Counted from the stretch's first letter, positions 39,991 to 50,196 are shown. The stretch is DNA of 64,000 bases from Rhodobiaceae bacterium (GCA_018660505.1 JABJKE010000030.1:97989-161988), one strand, 5' to 3'. Made by a program: numbers and translations. Notes: a model not told the origin generated them from the letters alone.

Positions 39991-40842
39991 ATGTCCCAAA
40001 AGTTTGAAGGCACCGAAAATTATATCGCCACTGAAGATTTGCGCATTGCGGTTAATGCCGCGTTAACGCTGCAACGCCCGCTGCTGATTAAAGGCGAGCC
40101 CGGCACGGGTAAAACCGTTTTGGCGGAAGAAGTTTCCAAAGCCCTGAACATGAAGCTGATTACCTGGCACGTGAAATCGACCACCAAGGCGCAACAAGGG
40201 CTTTACGAATATGACGCTATCACCCGCCTGCGCGACAGCCAATTGGGCGACGAGCGCGTGAAGGATGTGAAAAACTACATCAACAAAGGCAAGCTGTGGG
40301 AAGCCTTCGAGCAAGAAGAACGCGCCGTGCTGCTGATCGATGAAATTGATAAAGCCGACATCGAGTTTCCAAACGATTTGCTGCAAGAGCTAGACCGCAT
40401 GGAATTTTACGTTTACGAGACCGGCGAAACCATTAAGGCGGCGCAGCGCCCGCTGGTTATCATCACCTCGAACAATGAAAAAGAATTGCCCGACGCGTTT
40501 TTGCGCCGTTGCTTCTTCCACTATATCTCCTTCCCCGATGCCGATACGATGACCGAGATTGTAGATGTGCATTATCCAGACATCAAAGACCGTCTGGTGA
40601 AAAACGCCCTCGCCTCGTTTTACGAAGTGCGCGATGTGCCCGGCCTGAAGAAAAAGCCTTCGACGTCCGAGCTTTTGGATTGGTTGAAACTTCTGATGAA
40701 CGAAGACATCGACCCGGAAACCCTGCGCCAGCAAGATGCCGGCAAGCTGATTCCGCCGCTGCATGGCGCGCTGATTAAAAACGAGCAAGACGTGCATTTG
40801 TTTGAGCGTCTGGCCTTTTTGGCGCGGCGAGAGCGCAATTAG
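39991..40842 (+). CDS. MoxR family AAA+ ATPase
   Basis: The 283-residue protein (ATG at 39991) has Walker A GEPGTGKT, Walker B LLIDEIDKAD, sensor 1 TSNNEKELPDAFLRR and the MoxR-type C-terminal lid. The N-terminus MSQKFEGTENYIATEDLRIAVNAAL is typical of the APE2220/CbbQ-like group that pairs with VWA proteins. It acts as a chaperone or metal-insertion partner for an unidentified target. The next gene, 23 bases downstream, encodes the VWA partner. Confidence 0.93.
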   Translation: MSQKFEGTENYIATEDLRIAVNAALTLQRPLLIKGEPGTGKTVLAEEVSKALNMKLITWHVKSTTKAQQGLYEYDAITRLRDSQLGDERVKDVKNYINKGKLWEAFEQEERAVLLIDEIDKADIEFPNDLLQELDRMEFYVYETGETIKAAQRPLVIITSNNEKELPDAFLRRCFFHYISFPDADTMTEIVDVHYPDIKDRLVKNALASFYEVRDVPGLKKKPSTSELLDWLKLLMNEDIDPETLRQQDAGKLIPPLHGALIKNEQDVHLFERLAFLARRERN

Positions 40843-40865
40843 ATTGACTGAAAGGGGCCTGTCCC

Positions 40866-42041
40866 ATGTTCGTTAATTTTTTCCATGAGCTGAAAAACGC
40901 CAATGTGCCCGTCTCCTTGCGCGAATATTTATCGCTGCTCGAAGCGCTGGACCATGAGGTCATTCAAAACGAAGTGACCGAGTTTTATTATTTGTCGAAA
41001 GCCGCCCTCGTCAAAGACGAACGCAACCTCGATAAATTCGACCAAGTTTTCGGCACCGTGTTTAAAGGGCTGGAGAGCTTGGGCGATGGCGAGGTTTCGG
41101 AAATTCCCGAAGACTGGCTGCAAACGCTGACGGAAAAATTCCTCTCGGAGGAAGAAAAAGCCGAAATTGAAGCGCTCGGCGGCTGGGACAAAATTATGGA
41201 GGAGCTGAAAAAGCGCCTCGAAGAGCAAGAAAAACGCCACGAAGGCGGCAATAAATGGATTGGCACCGGCGGCACCTCGCCGTTTGGCTCGGATGGCTAT
41301 AACCCCGAAGGCGTGCGCATTGGCCAAGACAAGAATAAAAACTTCAAAGCGGTTAAAGTCTGGGACAAGCGCGAATATAAAAACCTCGACGACAGCGTCG
41401 AGCTGGGCACGCGCAACATCAAAGTAGCGCTGCGCCGTTTGCGCCAATTCGCGCGCGATGGCGAAGCCGATATGCTGGACCTTGATGACACCATTAAATC
41501 GACCGCCAATGCCGGCTATCTCGACATTAAAATGATCGCCGAGCGTCGCAACCGGGTGAAAGTTCTGGTGTTTTTCGATATCGGCGGCTCGATGGACCCG
41601 CATATTCGGCTTTGCGAAGAGCTGTTTTCGGCCGCGCGCAGCGAATTTAAAAACATGGAATATTTCTACTTCCACAATTGCCTCTACGAAGGCGTGTGGA
41701 AAGACAACAACCGCCGCCACAACGAAAAAATGGATACATGGGACGTGCTGCACACCTATGGCAGCGACTATAAAATCATCTTCGTGGGCGATGCCTCGAT
41801 GAGCCCCTATGAGATTACCTATGAGGGCGGCAGCGTGGAACATTGGAACGAAGAAGCGGGCGCGCTATGGCTGAAACGCCTGACCGATATCTACGAGAGC
41901 GCCATCTGGCTGAACCCGCTGGGCGAACGCTATTGGGAACACACGGCCTCGCTGCAAATTATTAAGCAGATTTTCTCAGATAGAATGTATCCGCTGACCA
42001 TTCAGGGGCTGGATGAGGCTATGCGGGAGTTGTCGCGCTAA
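40866..42041 (+). CDS. VWA domain-containing protein (CoxE-like, MoxR partner)
   Basis: The 391-residue protein has an N-terminal helical, charged region (about 90-150 is Glu/Lys rich) and a C-terminal von Willebrand A domain with VLVFFDIGGSMDPHIRLCEELFSAA. The MIDAS motif reads DxGxS instead of DxSxS, as is common in CoxE-type proteins. Together with the MoxR ATPase it forms the conserved MoxR/VWA pair thought to act in folding or metal insertion of target proteins; the target is not encoded next to them. Confidence 0.92.
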   Translation: MFVNFFHELKNANVPVSLREYLSLLEALDHEVIQNEVTEFYYLSKAALVKDERNLDKFDQVFGTVFKGLESLGDGEVSEIPEDWLQTLTEKFLSEEEKAEIEALGGWDKIMEELKKRLEEQEKRHEGGNKWIGTGGTSPFGSDGYNPEGVRIGQDKNKNFKAVKVWDKREYKNLDDSVELGTRNIKVALRRLRQFARDGEADMLDLDDTIKSTANAGYLDIKMIAERRNRVKVLVFFDIGGSMDPHIRLCEELFSAARSEFKNMEYFYFHNCLYEGVWKDNNRRHNEKMDTWDVLHTYGSDYKIIFVGDASMSPYEITYEGGSVEHWNEEAGALWLKRLTDIYESAIWLNPLGERYWEHTASLQIIKQIFSDRMYPLTIQGLDEAMRELSR

Positions 42042-42333
42042 AAGCACCTGCCAACTTGTTGGCTTTGGTGCGCCTTGCGCCAGCGTAGGGGCGCAGCCCC
42101 GAAGTCGGCAAGAGGTTAGCAACGGGAATGGTTTTGTTTCTGGCTTTTGTTGTTTTTTATTTTGATGGAAGCTTGGCCTAAAGCTCAAGTTCAGGGCTGG
42201 CGCCCTGCCCTTGAGCCTGCTCCAAGCCAGCAAGCTGGCGTCGCAGTCGCCCGCCCCTCAAAACGGGTCGCCAACAGCTCACGCCGTTGGACGTTGGGGG
42301 GATGAATTACCGACGAACCTATTTTGCCACTAT
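42042..42333. repeat. Hairpin-rich intergenic region with repeat copy 2
   Basis: The gap after the VWA gene starts with the second copy of the repeat seen at 20953: outer stem GCACC/GGTGC (42044-42048 with 42067-42071), palindrome GCCAACTTGTTGGC (42050-42063), linker CTTGCGCCAGCG and hairpin GGGGC-GCA-GCCCC (42088-42100). Further on are a nested hairpin CTCAAG..CAGGGC-GCCCTG..CTTGAG (42184-42215) and GCCAGC-AA-GCTGGC (42226-42239). The rest is unremarkable. No gene is seen; the shadow ORF across it is repeat read-through. Confidence 0.8.
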
Positions 42334-43311
42334 TTAATCTTTAGGAGACTGAATAGCCGATAAAATATCAGCGGCAGAATTTAGCGAGTTCGCCGTTTTC
42401 TTTGAATACCCTGTGTCCTGTGGCGCATAAATCGCACCTGCTGCTGTTAGCGTCACGGCGTCTTTAACATCTTGAGTCAACGTGGCCGCAGTCATGGTTT
42501 CAAAAGTGTTGAGCGCATTGGCGCGATGCTTATTGACTACTGCATTGTGCCGCTCCGCGCGGTATATACCAATCAGCATGAAATCAATAAAGATTAGCAA
42601 TCCAAGGAAAGAAAATCTCGGGATGAAATGATTCCAAGCAATTTTTTCCGATGTGGGAGGTTGGTCAAAAAAATAAAAGTATACTGACGTAACCAATAAA
42701 GATACGGAAATGGCTATTACCCCCCAAAACCAATTTTTTGAATTTTCTACGTGCCTAGCAGACTCCACAGAAAAATGTCGTGCCTCTTGCGCCACACCAA
42801 GTTTGCTGGCCTCGTCAGAAGCCATCTCTGCAACTTGTTTAATTTGTGCTTCAGAAGCCTTGGCATTTCGGTAAACCTCTTCTATTTGACTGTAAAGTTC
42901 TTGAAGTTCTTTCGAGTTCGAGGAGGAAGCCGGTGGTTTCAAAACCCGAAGTTGGAAAGGAGCTAAGAGATTACAAATTTCATTAAGATTTTTGTATGTT
43001 TGGTCTTGAGCAGACCGATTGATACGCACTGCTTCTTCTGCCGTTGAGATGCCATTCACTCTAATTACATGGGATGCTATTGGGTCTATAAAACCCTCTA
43101 ATCGCATTCCCGTTTTTTCTAATATTTTCGCTACTTTTTCAGTATCGATTAAAGAAAAATACTCTTGAACCTCTCTAAGCACATTCAGATACCCAACAAA
43201 AAGTTCGCCAAATTTTTTAGGCCCTTGCAATGAGCCAGCATCTAGGTTTTTTATCCAATCCAACTTAACGTCAATAGTTTTCCCTTCAGGATATTCACTA
43301 AACTCTGTCAT
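42334..43311 (-). CDS. Unrecognised membrane protein with coiled coil (accessory)
   Basis: The 325-residue protein has a soluble N-terminal part (1 to about 130), a predicted coiled-coil region rich in Glu, Ala and Lys (about 133-190, LQELYSQIEEVYRNAKASEA), two transmembrane segments (about 194-214 and 235-252) and a C-terminal cytoplasmic part with HRANALNTFETMTAATLTQD. No family is certain. Lower GC and AT-biased codons mark it as foreign. The ATG overlaps no upstream stop but lies 2 bases after it, with a GGAG site in the end of the upstream gene, so the pair is translationally coupled. Confidence 0.72.
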   Translation of the reverse strand: MTEFSEYPEGKTIDVKLDWIKNLDAGSLQGPKKFGELFVGYLNVLREVQEYFSLIDTEKVAKILEKTGMRLEGFIDPIASHVIRVNGISTAEEAVRINRSAQDQTYKNLNEICNLLAPFQLRVLKPPASSSNSKELQELYSQIEEVYRNAKASEAQIKQVAEMASDEASKLGVAQEARHFSVESARHVENSKNWFWGVIAISVSLLVTSVYFYFFDQPPTSEKIAWNHFIPRFSFLGLLIFIDFMLIGIYRAERHNAVVNKHRANALNTFETMTAATLTQDVKDAVTLTAAGAIYAPQDTGYSKKTANSLNSAADILSAIQSPKD

Positions 43312-43313
43312 TT

Positions 43314-43991
43314 TTACTCCTCACTACTTGGCTTTTCAGGCTCCGAAGCTTCCATGGTAAGCGAAGCCTCTTTTTGTTTTTCTTTGCATAGCCCTTCGCT
43401 TCTAACCGTAAAAACCTTTTGGTCTCCAACAACCCCATACCATTCGTCAAAATAGAAAATCGTGTCCTCAAATCCTATCAGAGGGTCGCATTCATCTCCC
43501 GGTTCTTTTATTAAGTATCCATTTAGAGAATCCGAATTTTTTCCTTTAAAACTAATCACCGCCATGGAGCTTGTGTTTTCGCTTTCATCCTCATCTACGA
43601 AAGCTAAGCACCCCAAATGGTCACCCGCCTGTCCAGGCTTGCCCATGTGGTCGTAGTTAAAATCGACAACCTGAAGCTGCTCCATCGTACCATCAATTTT
43701 TAAATCTAATCGAATTGCCAGAACAAAACTATTTCCGGGTAATGAATCAGGGTAATGGGGGTCCATTGGGACTTGTCTGAAAATAGAACTCCCTGCCCCA
43801 GTTTCGTCTCTCTCAAAACGTAAATGCGCGACGTAATTGCGAGCCACATTTTTTTCAAGAACAATCCCCAAGCACAAGCCCTTGTCCTTGTAATAACTAA
43901 AAAACATTTGCCCTAATTTTAGTTCACCAATAGGTTTCAAACCTTCAATCGCGTTTAAAAAACCTGTGTCATTTAAAGTTTCATTATTCAT
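43314..43991 (-). CDS. Unrecognised protein (accessory, operon with the membrane protein)
   Basis: The 225-residue product has no signal peptide or membrane segment. It is rich in Gly, Asp and aromatic residues and contains strand-like segments (QMFFSYYKDKGLCLGIVL, MAVISFKGKN, GFEDTIFYFDEWYG) separated by acidic loops, and ends in a disordered acidic tail (ASEPEKPSSEE). I do not recognise a family. It is the first gene of the two-gene accessory operon. The upstream leader has a small hairpin before TTTTT (about 44003-44030). Confidence 0.68.
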   Translation of the reverse strand: MNNETLNDTGFLNAIEGLKPIGELKLGQMFFSYYKDKGLCLGIVLEKNVARNYVAHLRFERDETGAGSSIFRQVPMDPHYPDSLPGNSFVLAIRLDLKIDGTMEQLQVVDFNYDHMGKPGQAGDHLGCLAFVDEDESENTSSMAVISFKGKNSDSLNGYLIKEPGDECDPLIGFEDTIFYFDEWYGVVGDQKVFTVRSEGLCKEKQKEASLTMEASEPEKPSSEE

Positions 43992-44101
43992 TATAAAGTT
44001 CCTAAAAACTGCTCCACATCGTGCAGAGCTTCATGGTTACAAAAACTTCAAGGTGACGCCGCTTAAGAGCGGTTTATTTTTCCTGCCCCCGCGAGGGTAA
44101 C

Positions 44102-44123
44102 TAGGCCACGCAAGCGTGGCCTA
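44102..44123. repeat. Inverted repeat (hairpin) in the accessory region
   Basis: TAGGCCACG and CGTGGCCTA form a perfect 9-bp stem with loop CAAG, just downstream of the small CxxCCxxC protein gene (minus strand). There is no T-run on the minus strand (GTTACCC follows), so it may be a weak terminator or a processing site. Confidence 0.6.
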
Positions 44124-44130
44124 ATAAAAC

Positions 44131-44337
44131 TCATTTTGTGTGACACTCTGGACAGCAATGCTTACAACCATTGGCGGCAGATTGCGTCTTCTTTGCTTCC
44201 TGCAAGGCCCGCCGACTATTTTCAAAGCGACCAAGTGGCAAGCTATTATTCGGCAAAGCCGGACAAGGGCTTTTATCAACATGAACCCAGTAATCACCAT
44301 TTGCCTGTTTACCCAAACTAAAAGAATATTTAGCCAT
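44131..44337 (-). CDS. Small cysteine-rich protein (CxxCCxxC)
   Basis: The 68-residue product ends in NGCKHCCPECHTK, a compact cysteine cluster likely to bind zinc or iron. The N-terminal half, MAKYSFSLGKQANGDYWVHVD, is strand-rich. It has the strongest ribosome-binding site in the window: AAAGGAGGTGA eight bases before the ATG, so I regard it as a real, probably well translated gene. Its function is unknown. It lies upstream of the two-gene accessory operon on the same strand. Confidence 0.75.
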   Translation of the reverse strand: MAKYSFSLGKQANGDYWVHVDKSPCPALPNNSLPLGRFENSRRALQEAKKTQSAANGCKHCCPECHTK

Positions 44338-44549
44338 TCAACTCACCTCCTTTCTATTTTTATTTTTCAAAGAGAGCTAACTGGTCAAGTATAGATGACT
44401 TCCTAGCTTCGGCTGCTTCTAAAAAGCATTTGCTCAAATAAAACTTTCGTCGGGCCTATTAATTACGGGGATAAGTTTTGCGACACCCCACAACAAACCC
44501 TAGATTGCCCCCGCTCCCCCACTCGCCTATGGCGTGTAACACCCTGCCG
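44338..44549. other. Intergenic region upstream of the small cysteine-rich gene
   Basis: This noncoding stretch holds the ribosome-binding site and presumably the promoter of the minus-strand small protein gene. It is AT-rich near 44340-44460 and turns GC-rich with C-runs (GCCCCCGCTCCCCC) near 44495-44520. A short GGGG/CCCC pairing (44467-44470 with 44486-44489) is possible. I see no coding frame. It continues into the structured segment described next. Confidence 0.5.
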
Positions 44550-44812
44550 CAATTTAGTGCTAAGCTCTCCACATCCCTCAGGTCGACGGCCTGAGGGTTG
44601 GGGCTTAGAACTCCCCTCGTAAAGCGGGCGCATGCTGCTAAGCCCTACGCTATCGACTTAGCATTTACTTGGCATGCGCTCGTCATTATCCGTTGCTTCG
44701 GCCTAGGCTGGGGTGATGGCGGAATATAGTGCCTCCGGCCCAATACGCCGTGCCGACTTTACGCGGTAGTTCTAACACCCCAGCACCAGCGCTAGCTGGT
44801 GTTGGTTTTGTT
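44550..44812 (+). ncRNA. Candidate structured noncoding RNA of unknown family
   Basis: Several strong helices are visible: a nested hairpin CTAAGC..CCCTCAGG-CCTGAGGG..GCTTAG (44560-44608); a long hairpin GCGCATGC+TGCTAAG with CTTAGCA+GCATGCGC (44628-44679); a long-range helix TTAGAACT (44605-44612) with AGTTCTAA (44768-44775), continued by CGTAAAG (44618-44624) with CTTTACG (44757-44763) and GGGG (44600-44603) with CCCC (44778-44781). A terminator-like hairpin CACCAGC-GCTA-GCTGGTG (44784-44801) before TTGGTTTTG marks the end on the plus strand. No coding frame fits. I searched by eye for RNase P, tmRNA, SRP and common riboswitch motifs and found none. Confidence 0.5.
44784..44812 (+). terminator. 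Terminator-like hairpin at the end of the structured segment
   Basis: CACCAGC (44784-44790) pairs with GCTGGTG (44795-44801), loop GCTA, followed by TTGGTTTTGTT. The T-run is interrupted, so termination may be partial and allow read-through into the gene at 44831. Confidence 0.6.
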
Positions 44813-44821
44813 CGAACAAAA
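44806..44821. promoter_or_regulatory. Perfect 16-bp palindrome upstream of a small membrane protein gene
   Basis: TTTTGTTCGAACAAAA is a perfect inverted repeat ending 9 bases before the ATG at 44831. Its position suits an operator overlapping the start region. It contains a GTTCGAAC core, unlike the GTTC-N7-GTTC SOS box of recA, so a different regulator is expected if it is functional. Confidence 0.45.
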
Positions 44822-44830
44822 GAGAAAATA

Positions 44831-46917
<2,087 letters not shown>

Positions 46918-46988
46918 CCAAAAATTATCCCAAACAAGCCACGCTAAGCTGGGTTTAACGAACAATAATAACAACCAATGGACTTCCC

Positions 46989-47162
46989 ATGGCCCTCTTG
47001 ATTTCACAGGTATTTCTGCTCGCCGTCTATGTTTTGGTGCATGTGCTAATCGCCATCGTTGCGGTGCACATCGGTCTTTGGCTGCAAGGCAGCGTCGAAT
47101 GGCTGATCGATCGCGTCAACGCCAGTCCCGACGATATCGACAAGCGGTTTCCAAAAGCCTAA
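46989..47162 (+). CDS. Small single-pass membrane protein (57 aa)
   Basis: This frame is below the track cut-off. ATG at 46989 opens MALLISQVFLLAVYVLVHVL, a hydrophobic segment of about 30 residues, followed by a polar tail (SVEWLIDRVNASPDDIDKRF). The length of open frame, the codon use (like that of neighbours) and the clean topology suggest a real gene, but no ribosome-binding site is obvious and no homologue is recalled. It lies 60 bases before uvrB. Confidence 0.45.
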   Translation: MALLISQVFLLAVYVLVHVLIAIVAVHIGLWLQGSVEWLIDRVNASPDDIDKRFPKA

Positions 47163-47222
47163 CCGCGATGAAGGCTTGGGCGGCGCGCTTTCTATTTCTG
47201 TCAATCGCGCTATATTGCTGGC

Positions 47223-49475
47223 ATGGCGGAAGAACAAAAAAGTCTGACAGGGCGCGGCGACTTGGCGCCCATCGAAGAACCGGGGATGCGGGAAGGCCAA
47301 GCTATGGCTTTCACCCCGCATCGCGCCGAACGGCCCGAAAAAACCGAAGGCGGCTTATCGTTTCGCATGGTCTCGGACTTCCAACCAGCCGGCGACCAAC
47401 CGCAAGCCATTGAAGAGTTAATCCAAGGCATTGAAGCCGACGAGCGCGACCAAGTTCTGCTGGGCGTAACTGGCTCGGGCAAAACCTATACGATGGCGCA
47501 AGTCATCCATCGCACCCAACGCCCGGCGCTTGTTTTGGCGCCCAATAAAACCTTGGCAGCGCAGCTTTATGGCGAGTTCAAAAGCTTCTTCCCCGACAAT
47601 GCGGTGGAATATTTTGTCTCTTATTACGATTATTATCAGCCCGAGGCCTATGTGCCGCGCACCGATACTTTCATCGAAAAAGAGAGCAATATTAACGAGC
47701 AAATCGACCGCATGCGCCACTCCGCCACGCGCGCGCTATTGGAGCGCGATGACGTGATTATCGTTGCTTCCGTGTCGTGCATTTATGGCATTGGCTCGGT
47801 CGAGAGCTATTCCAATATGACGCTGGAGCTGAAACCCGGATTGGAAATCAGCCGTTCGCAATTGCTCGCAGATTTAGTGGCGCTGCAATATAGTCGCAAT
47901 GATATGGCCTTTGCGCGCGGCGACTTTCGCGTGCGCGGCGACACCATCGATATTTTTCCGGCCCACTATGAAGACCGCGCCTGGCGGGTCGAGTTATTTG
48001 GTGATGAGATTGATAATCTGACCGAATTTGACCCGCTGACGGGGCATAAAACCTCTGATATTGAGCAAGTGCGCGTCTATGCCAATTCGCACTATGTGAC
48101 GCCTGGCCCGACGTTAAAACAGGCCGCCGTGGGCATTCAGGCAGAGCTGAAAACGCGGCTCGAAGAGTTTGAAGCGGCGGGGCGTTTGCTGGAAGCCCAA
48201 CGGATAGAGCAACGCACTATGTTCGACTTGGAAATGCTAGATGCAACCGGTAGTTGTGCGGGGATTGAAAATTATTCGCGCTATTTAACCGGTCGCAAAC
48301 CGGGCGAGCCGCCGCCCACTTTGTTTGAATATCTGCCCGATAACGCCCTCGTGTTTACCGATGAAAGCCATGTGACCGTGCCGCAAATCGGCGGCATGTT
48401 TCGCGGTGACTTTAAACGCAAATCAACGCTGGCGGAATTTGGCTTCCGCCTGCCCTCTTGCGTCGACAATCGGCCGATGAAATTCGAAGAATGGGATATC
48501 ATGCGGCCGCAAACCGTGCATGTTTCGGCCACCCCCGGCCCGTGGGAAATGGAACGCACCGGCGGGGTGTTTGTCGAGCAGGTCATTCGTCCCACGGGGT
48601 TAATTGACCCAACCTGCGAAATCCGCCCGGCCACCAATCAGGTCGACGATTTAATGGCCGAATGCCAAGACATGGCCAAGCGGGACCAGCGCGTTTTGGT
48701 AACCGTTTTGACCAAAAAAATGGCCGAAGATTTGACCGAATATATGCATGAGCAAGGCCTGCGGGTGCGCTATATGCACTCCGATATTGATACGCTGGAG
48801 CGGATTGAGATTATCCGCGATTTGCGGCTTGGCGCTTTCGATATTCTCATCGGTATCAACCTACTGCGCGAGGGGTTGGATATTCCCGAATGTTCGCTCG
48901 TGACTATTTTGGATGCCGATAAAGAAGGGTTTTTGCGCTCCGAAACCTCGCTGGTGCAAACCATCGGCCGCGCGGCCCGCCACGTCGAAGGGCGCGTGCT
49001 TTTATACGCCGATAAAATGACCGGATCTTTGACCCGCGCCATGGCCGAGACCGACCGACGCCGAGCCCGCCAAATTGCCCATAATGAAGCGCATGGCATT
49101 ACCCCCGCTTCGGTGAAGAAAAACATCGCCGATATTATCGAAGGCATGGCGGAGCAAGACAATCAAGCGGCGCCAGGGCCCTATCGGGTGCGCGAGGCGA
49201 TGGAAGAAAAACAAGCGCCGCTGCTGGGCAGTAATTTACGGGCCCATATCGAAGGGCTGGAGAGCGAGATGCGCGAAGCGGCGGGCGATCTCGAATTTGA
49301 AACCGCAGCGCGCTTGCGCGATGAGATTAAACGCCTGCAAGAAACCGAATTGGCCATTGCCGACGACCCCTTTGCCCGCCAATCTGCGGTCGATGCCCGG
49401 GTGGCGGAAAGCACAGGTAAGAAAGCCAAAAAACCCCCTCGACGCCCCTCTGGACGCAGCAGAAAGGGGCCTTAA
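47223..49475 (+). CDS. uvrB: Excinuclease ABC subunit B
   Basis: The 750-residue helicase-like protein verifies DNA damage with UvrA and loads UvrC. Walker [11 protein letters not shown], the beta-hairpin region [12 protein letters not shown], helicase motifs ([34 protein letters not shown]) and the C-terminal UVR domain ([28 protein letters not shown]) are all present. There is an N-terminal extension of about 45 residues before the family start [11 protein letters not shown] and a basic C-terminal tail. No SOS box was seen upstream. A hairpin overlaps the stop codon. Confidence 0.97.
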   Translation: MAEEQKSLTGRGDLAPIEEPGMREGQAMAFTPHRAERPEKTEGGLSFRMVSDFQPAGDQPQAIEELIQGIEADERDQVLLGVTGSGKTYTMAQVIHRTQRPALVLAPNKTLAAQLYGEFKSFFPDNAVEYFVSYYDYYQPEAYVPRTDTFIEKESNINEQIDRMRHSATRALLERDDVIIVASVSCIYGIGSVESYSNMTLELKPGLEISRSQLLADLVALQYSRNDMAFARGDFRVRGDTIDIFPAHYEDRAWRVELFGDEIDNLTEFDPLTGHKTSDIEQVRVYANSHYVTPGPTLKQAAVGIQAELKTRLEEFEAAGRLLEAQRIEQRTMFDLEMLDATGSCAGIENYSRYLTGRKPGEPPPTLFEYLPDNALVFTDESHVTVPQIGGMFRGDFKRKSTLAEFGFRLPSCVDNRPMKFEEWDIMRPQTVHVSATPGPWEMERTGGVFVEQVIRPTGLIDPTCEIRPATNQVDDLMAECQDMAKRDQRVLVTVLTKKMAEDLTEYMHEQGLRVRYMHSDIDTLERIEIIRDLRLGAFDILIGINLLREGLDIPECSLVTILDADKEGFLRSETSLVQTIGRAARHVEGRVLLYADKMTGSLTRAMAETDRRRARQIAHNEAHGITPASVKKNIADIIEGMAEQDNQAAPGPYRVREAMEEKQAPLLGSNLRAHIEGLESEMREAAGDLEFETAARLRDEIKRLQETELAIADDPFARQSAVDARVAESTGKKAKKPPRRPSGRSRKGP

Positions 49476-49488
49476 AATAAGGCCCCTT
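49464..49488 (+). terminator. Hairpin overlapping the uvrB stop
   Basis: AAGGGGCCTTA (49464-49474) pairs with TAAGGCCCCTT (49478-49488) around AAA. It overlaps the uvrB stop codon. The plus strand lacks a T-run; on the minus strand it is followed by TTTC. It probably serves as a weak terminator between the convergent uvrB and beta-barrel genes. Confidence 0.6.
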
Positions 49489-49542
49489 AAGCGTTAAGGT
49501 AAAGAAGCAGTCTGCAAGTCAGCCGAGGGTTTCGGCTGAAGA

Positions 49543-50196
49543 TTAGAAATCGTAAATATAACTAACCGAGAAAACGTCGCTTTCAAATGTGCCGAAGTCA
49601 TAGCTCCGGAATTCCGCCCGGAAAGGTTCATGCGAGACACCAAAACCGAAGAAAGCCCCATCATCTGTATTCGGGTCATCAATCGAAGCAAAGCCCGCGC
49701 GCAGCGTATAGCGCAGCAGCGGTGGACCGCCTAAATCGAAACCTTTCAGCAGCGACATCTCAAAAGCTGGTTGGTCTGGCTTTGGCGTTGGGCCCGTTCC
49801 GCTAGGTGCGTCATAGGCACCATTGAGCAGCGAAAGACCAACCTCAAAATTCAAATCAGACGAAAGGCGCAGGCCAAATCCGCCGGTTATAAAAATATCA
49901 TCTGCATCTTCTTTAGCCAGTTCCGGTTCGTCCGTGTTCAAACCATAAGCGACGGCGCCTTCTGCCGTGCCCGAGTGACTAATAAAGCCAGTGCCGCCAA
50001 ATACATAAGTGAAAGTGCCCAAGCGTTCGGCGCGCGATTGTTGCGGCCAATCTTTATAGGTTTCCATATCGTCGGCACGAGATGGGGTTATCAAGAGCGT
50101 GCTAAGCGCAAAAACAGTTGCGGCCAGCAAAAGCCCCACGCGGCGAATTGGGGCGGGTGAGGAAACGGCTTCATTTAAATAATTATAGACTTGCAT
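49543..50196 (-). CDS. Outer-membrane beta-barrel protein
   Basis: The 217-residue product has an extended signal region (about 1-41, with VGLLLAATVFALSTLLITPSRAD) and a mature part of alternating strands (FTYVFGGTGFISHSG, DIFITGGFGLRLSSDLNFEVGLSLLNG, VFSVSYIYDF). The C-terminal Phe after an aromatic strand is the usual insertion signal for the BAM complex. It probably forms an eight-strand OmpA/OmpX-like barrel; function unknown. The gene is monocistronic. Confidence 0.78.
   Translation of the reverse strand: MQVYNYLNEAVSSPAPIRRVGLLLAATVFALSTLLITPSRADDMETYKDWPQQSRAERLGTFTYVFGGTGFISHSGTAEGAVAYGLNTDEPELAKEDADDIFITGGFGLRLSSDLNFEVGLSLLNGAYDAPSGTGPTPKPDQPAFEMSLLKGFDLGGPPLLRYTLRAGFASIDDPNTDDGAFFGFGVSHEPFRAEFRSYDFGTFESDVFSVSYIYDF

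Noticed and set aside
44550-44812. tmRNA, RNase P RNA or group I intron
   Set aside because: A tRNA-like closing stem (GCTGGGGTG/CACCCCAGC then ACCA) and a GGAATATAGTGCC stretch recall tmRNA or intron motifs, but there is no tag frame, no T-arm pairing, and no GAGGAAAGTCC box of RNase P.
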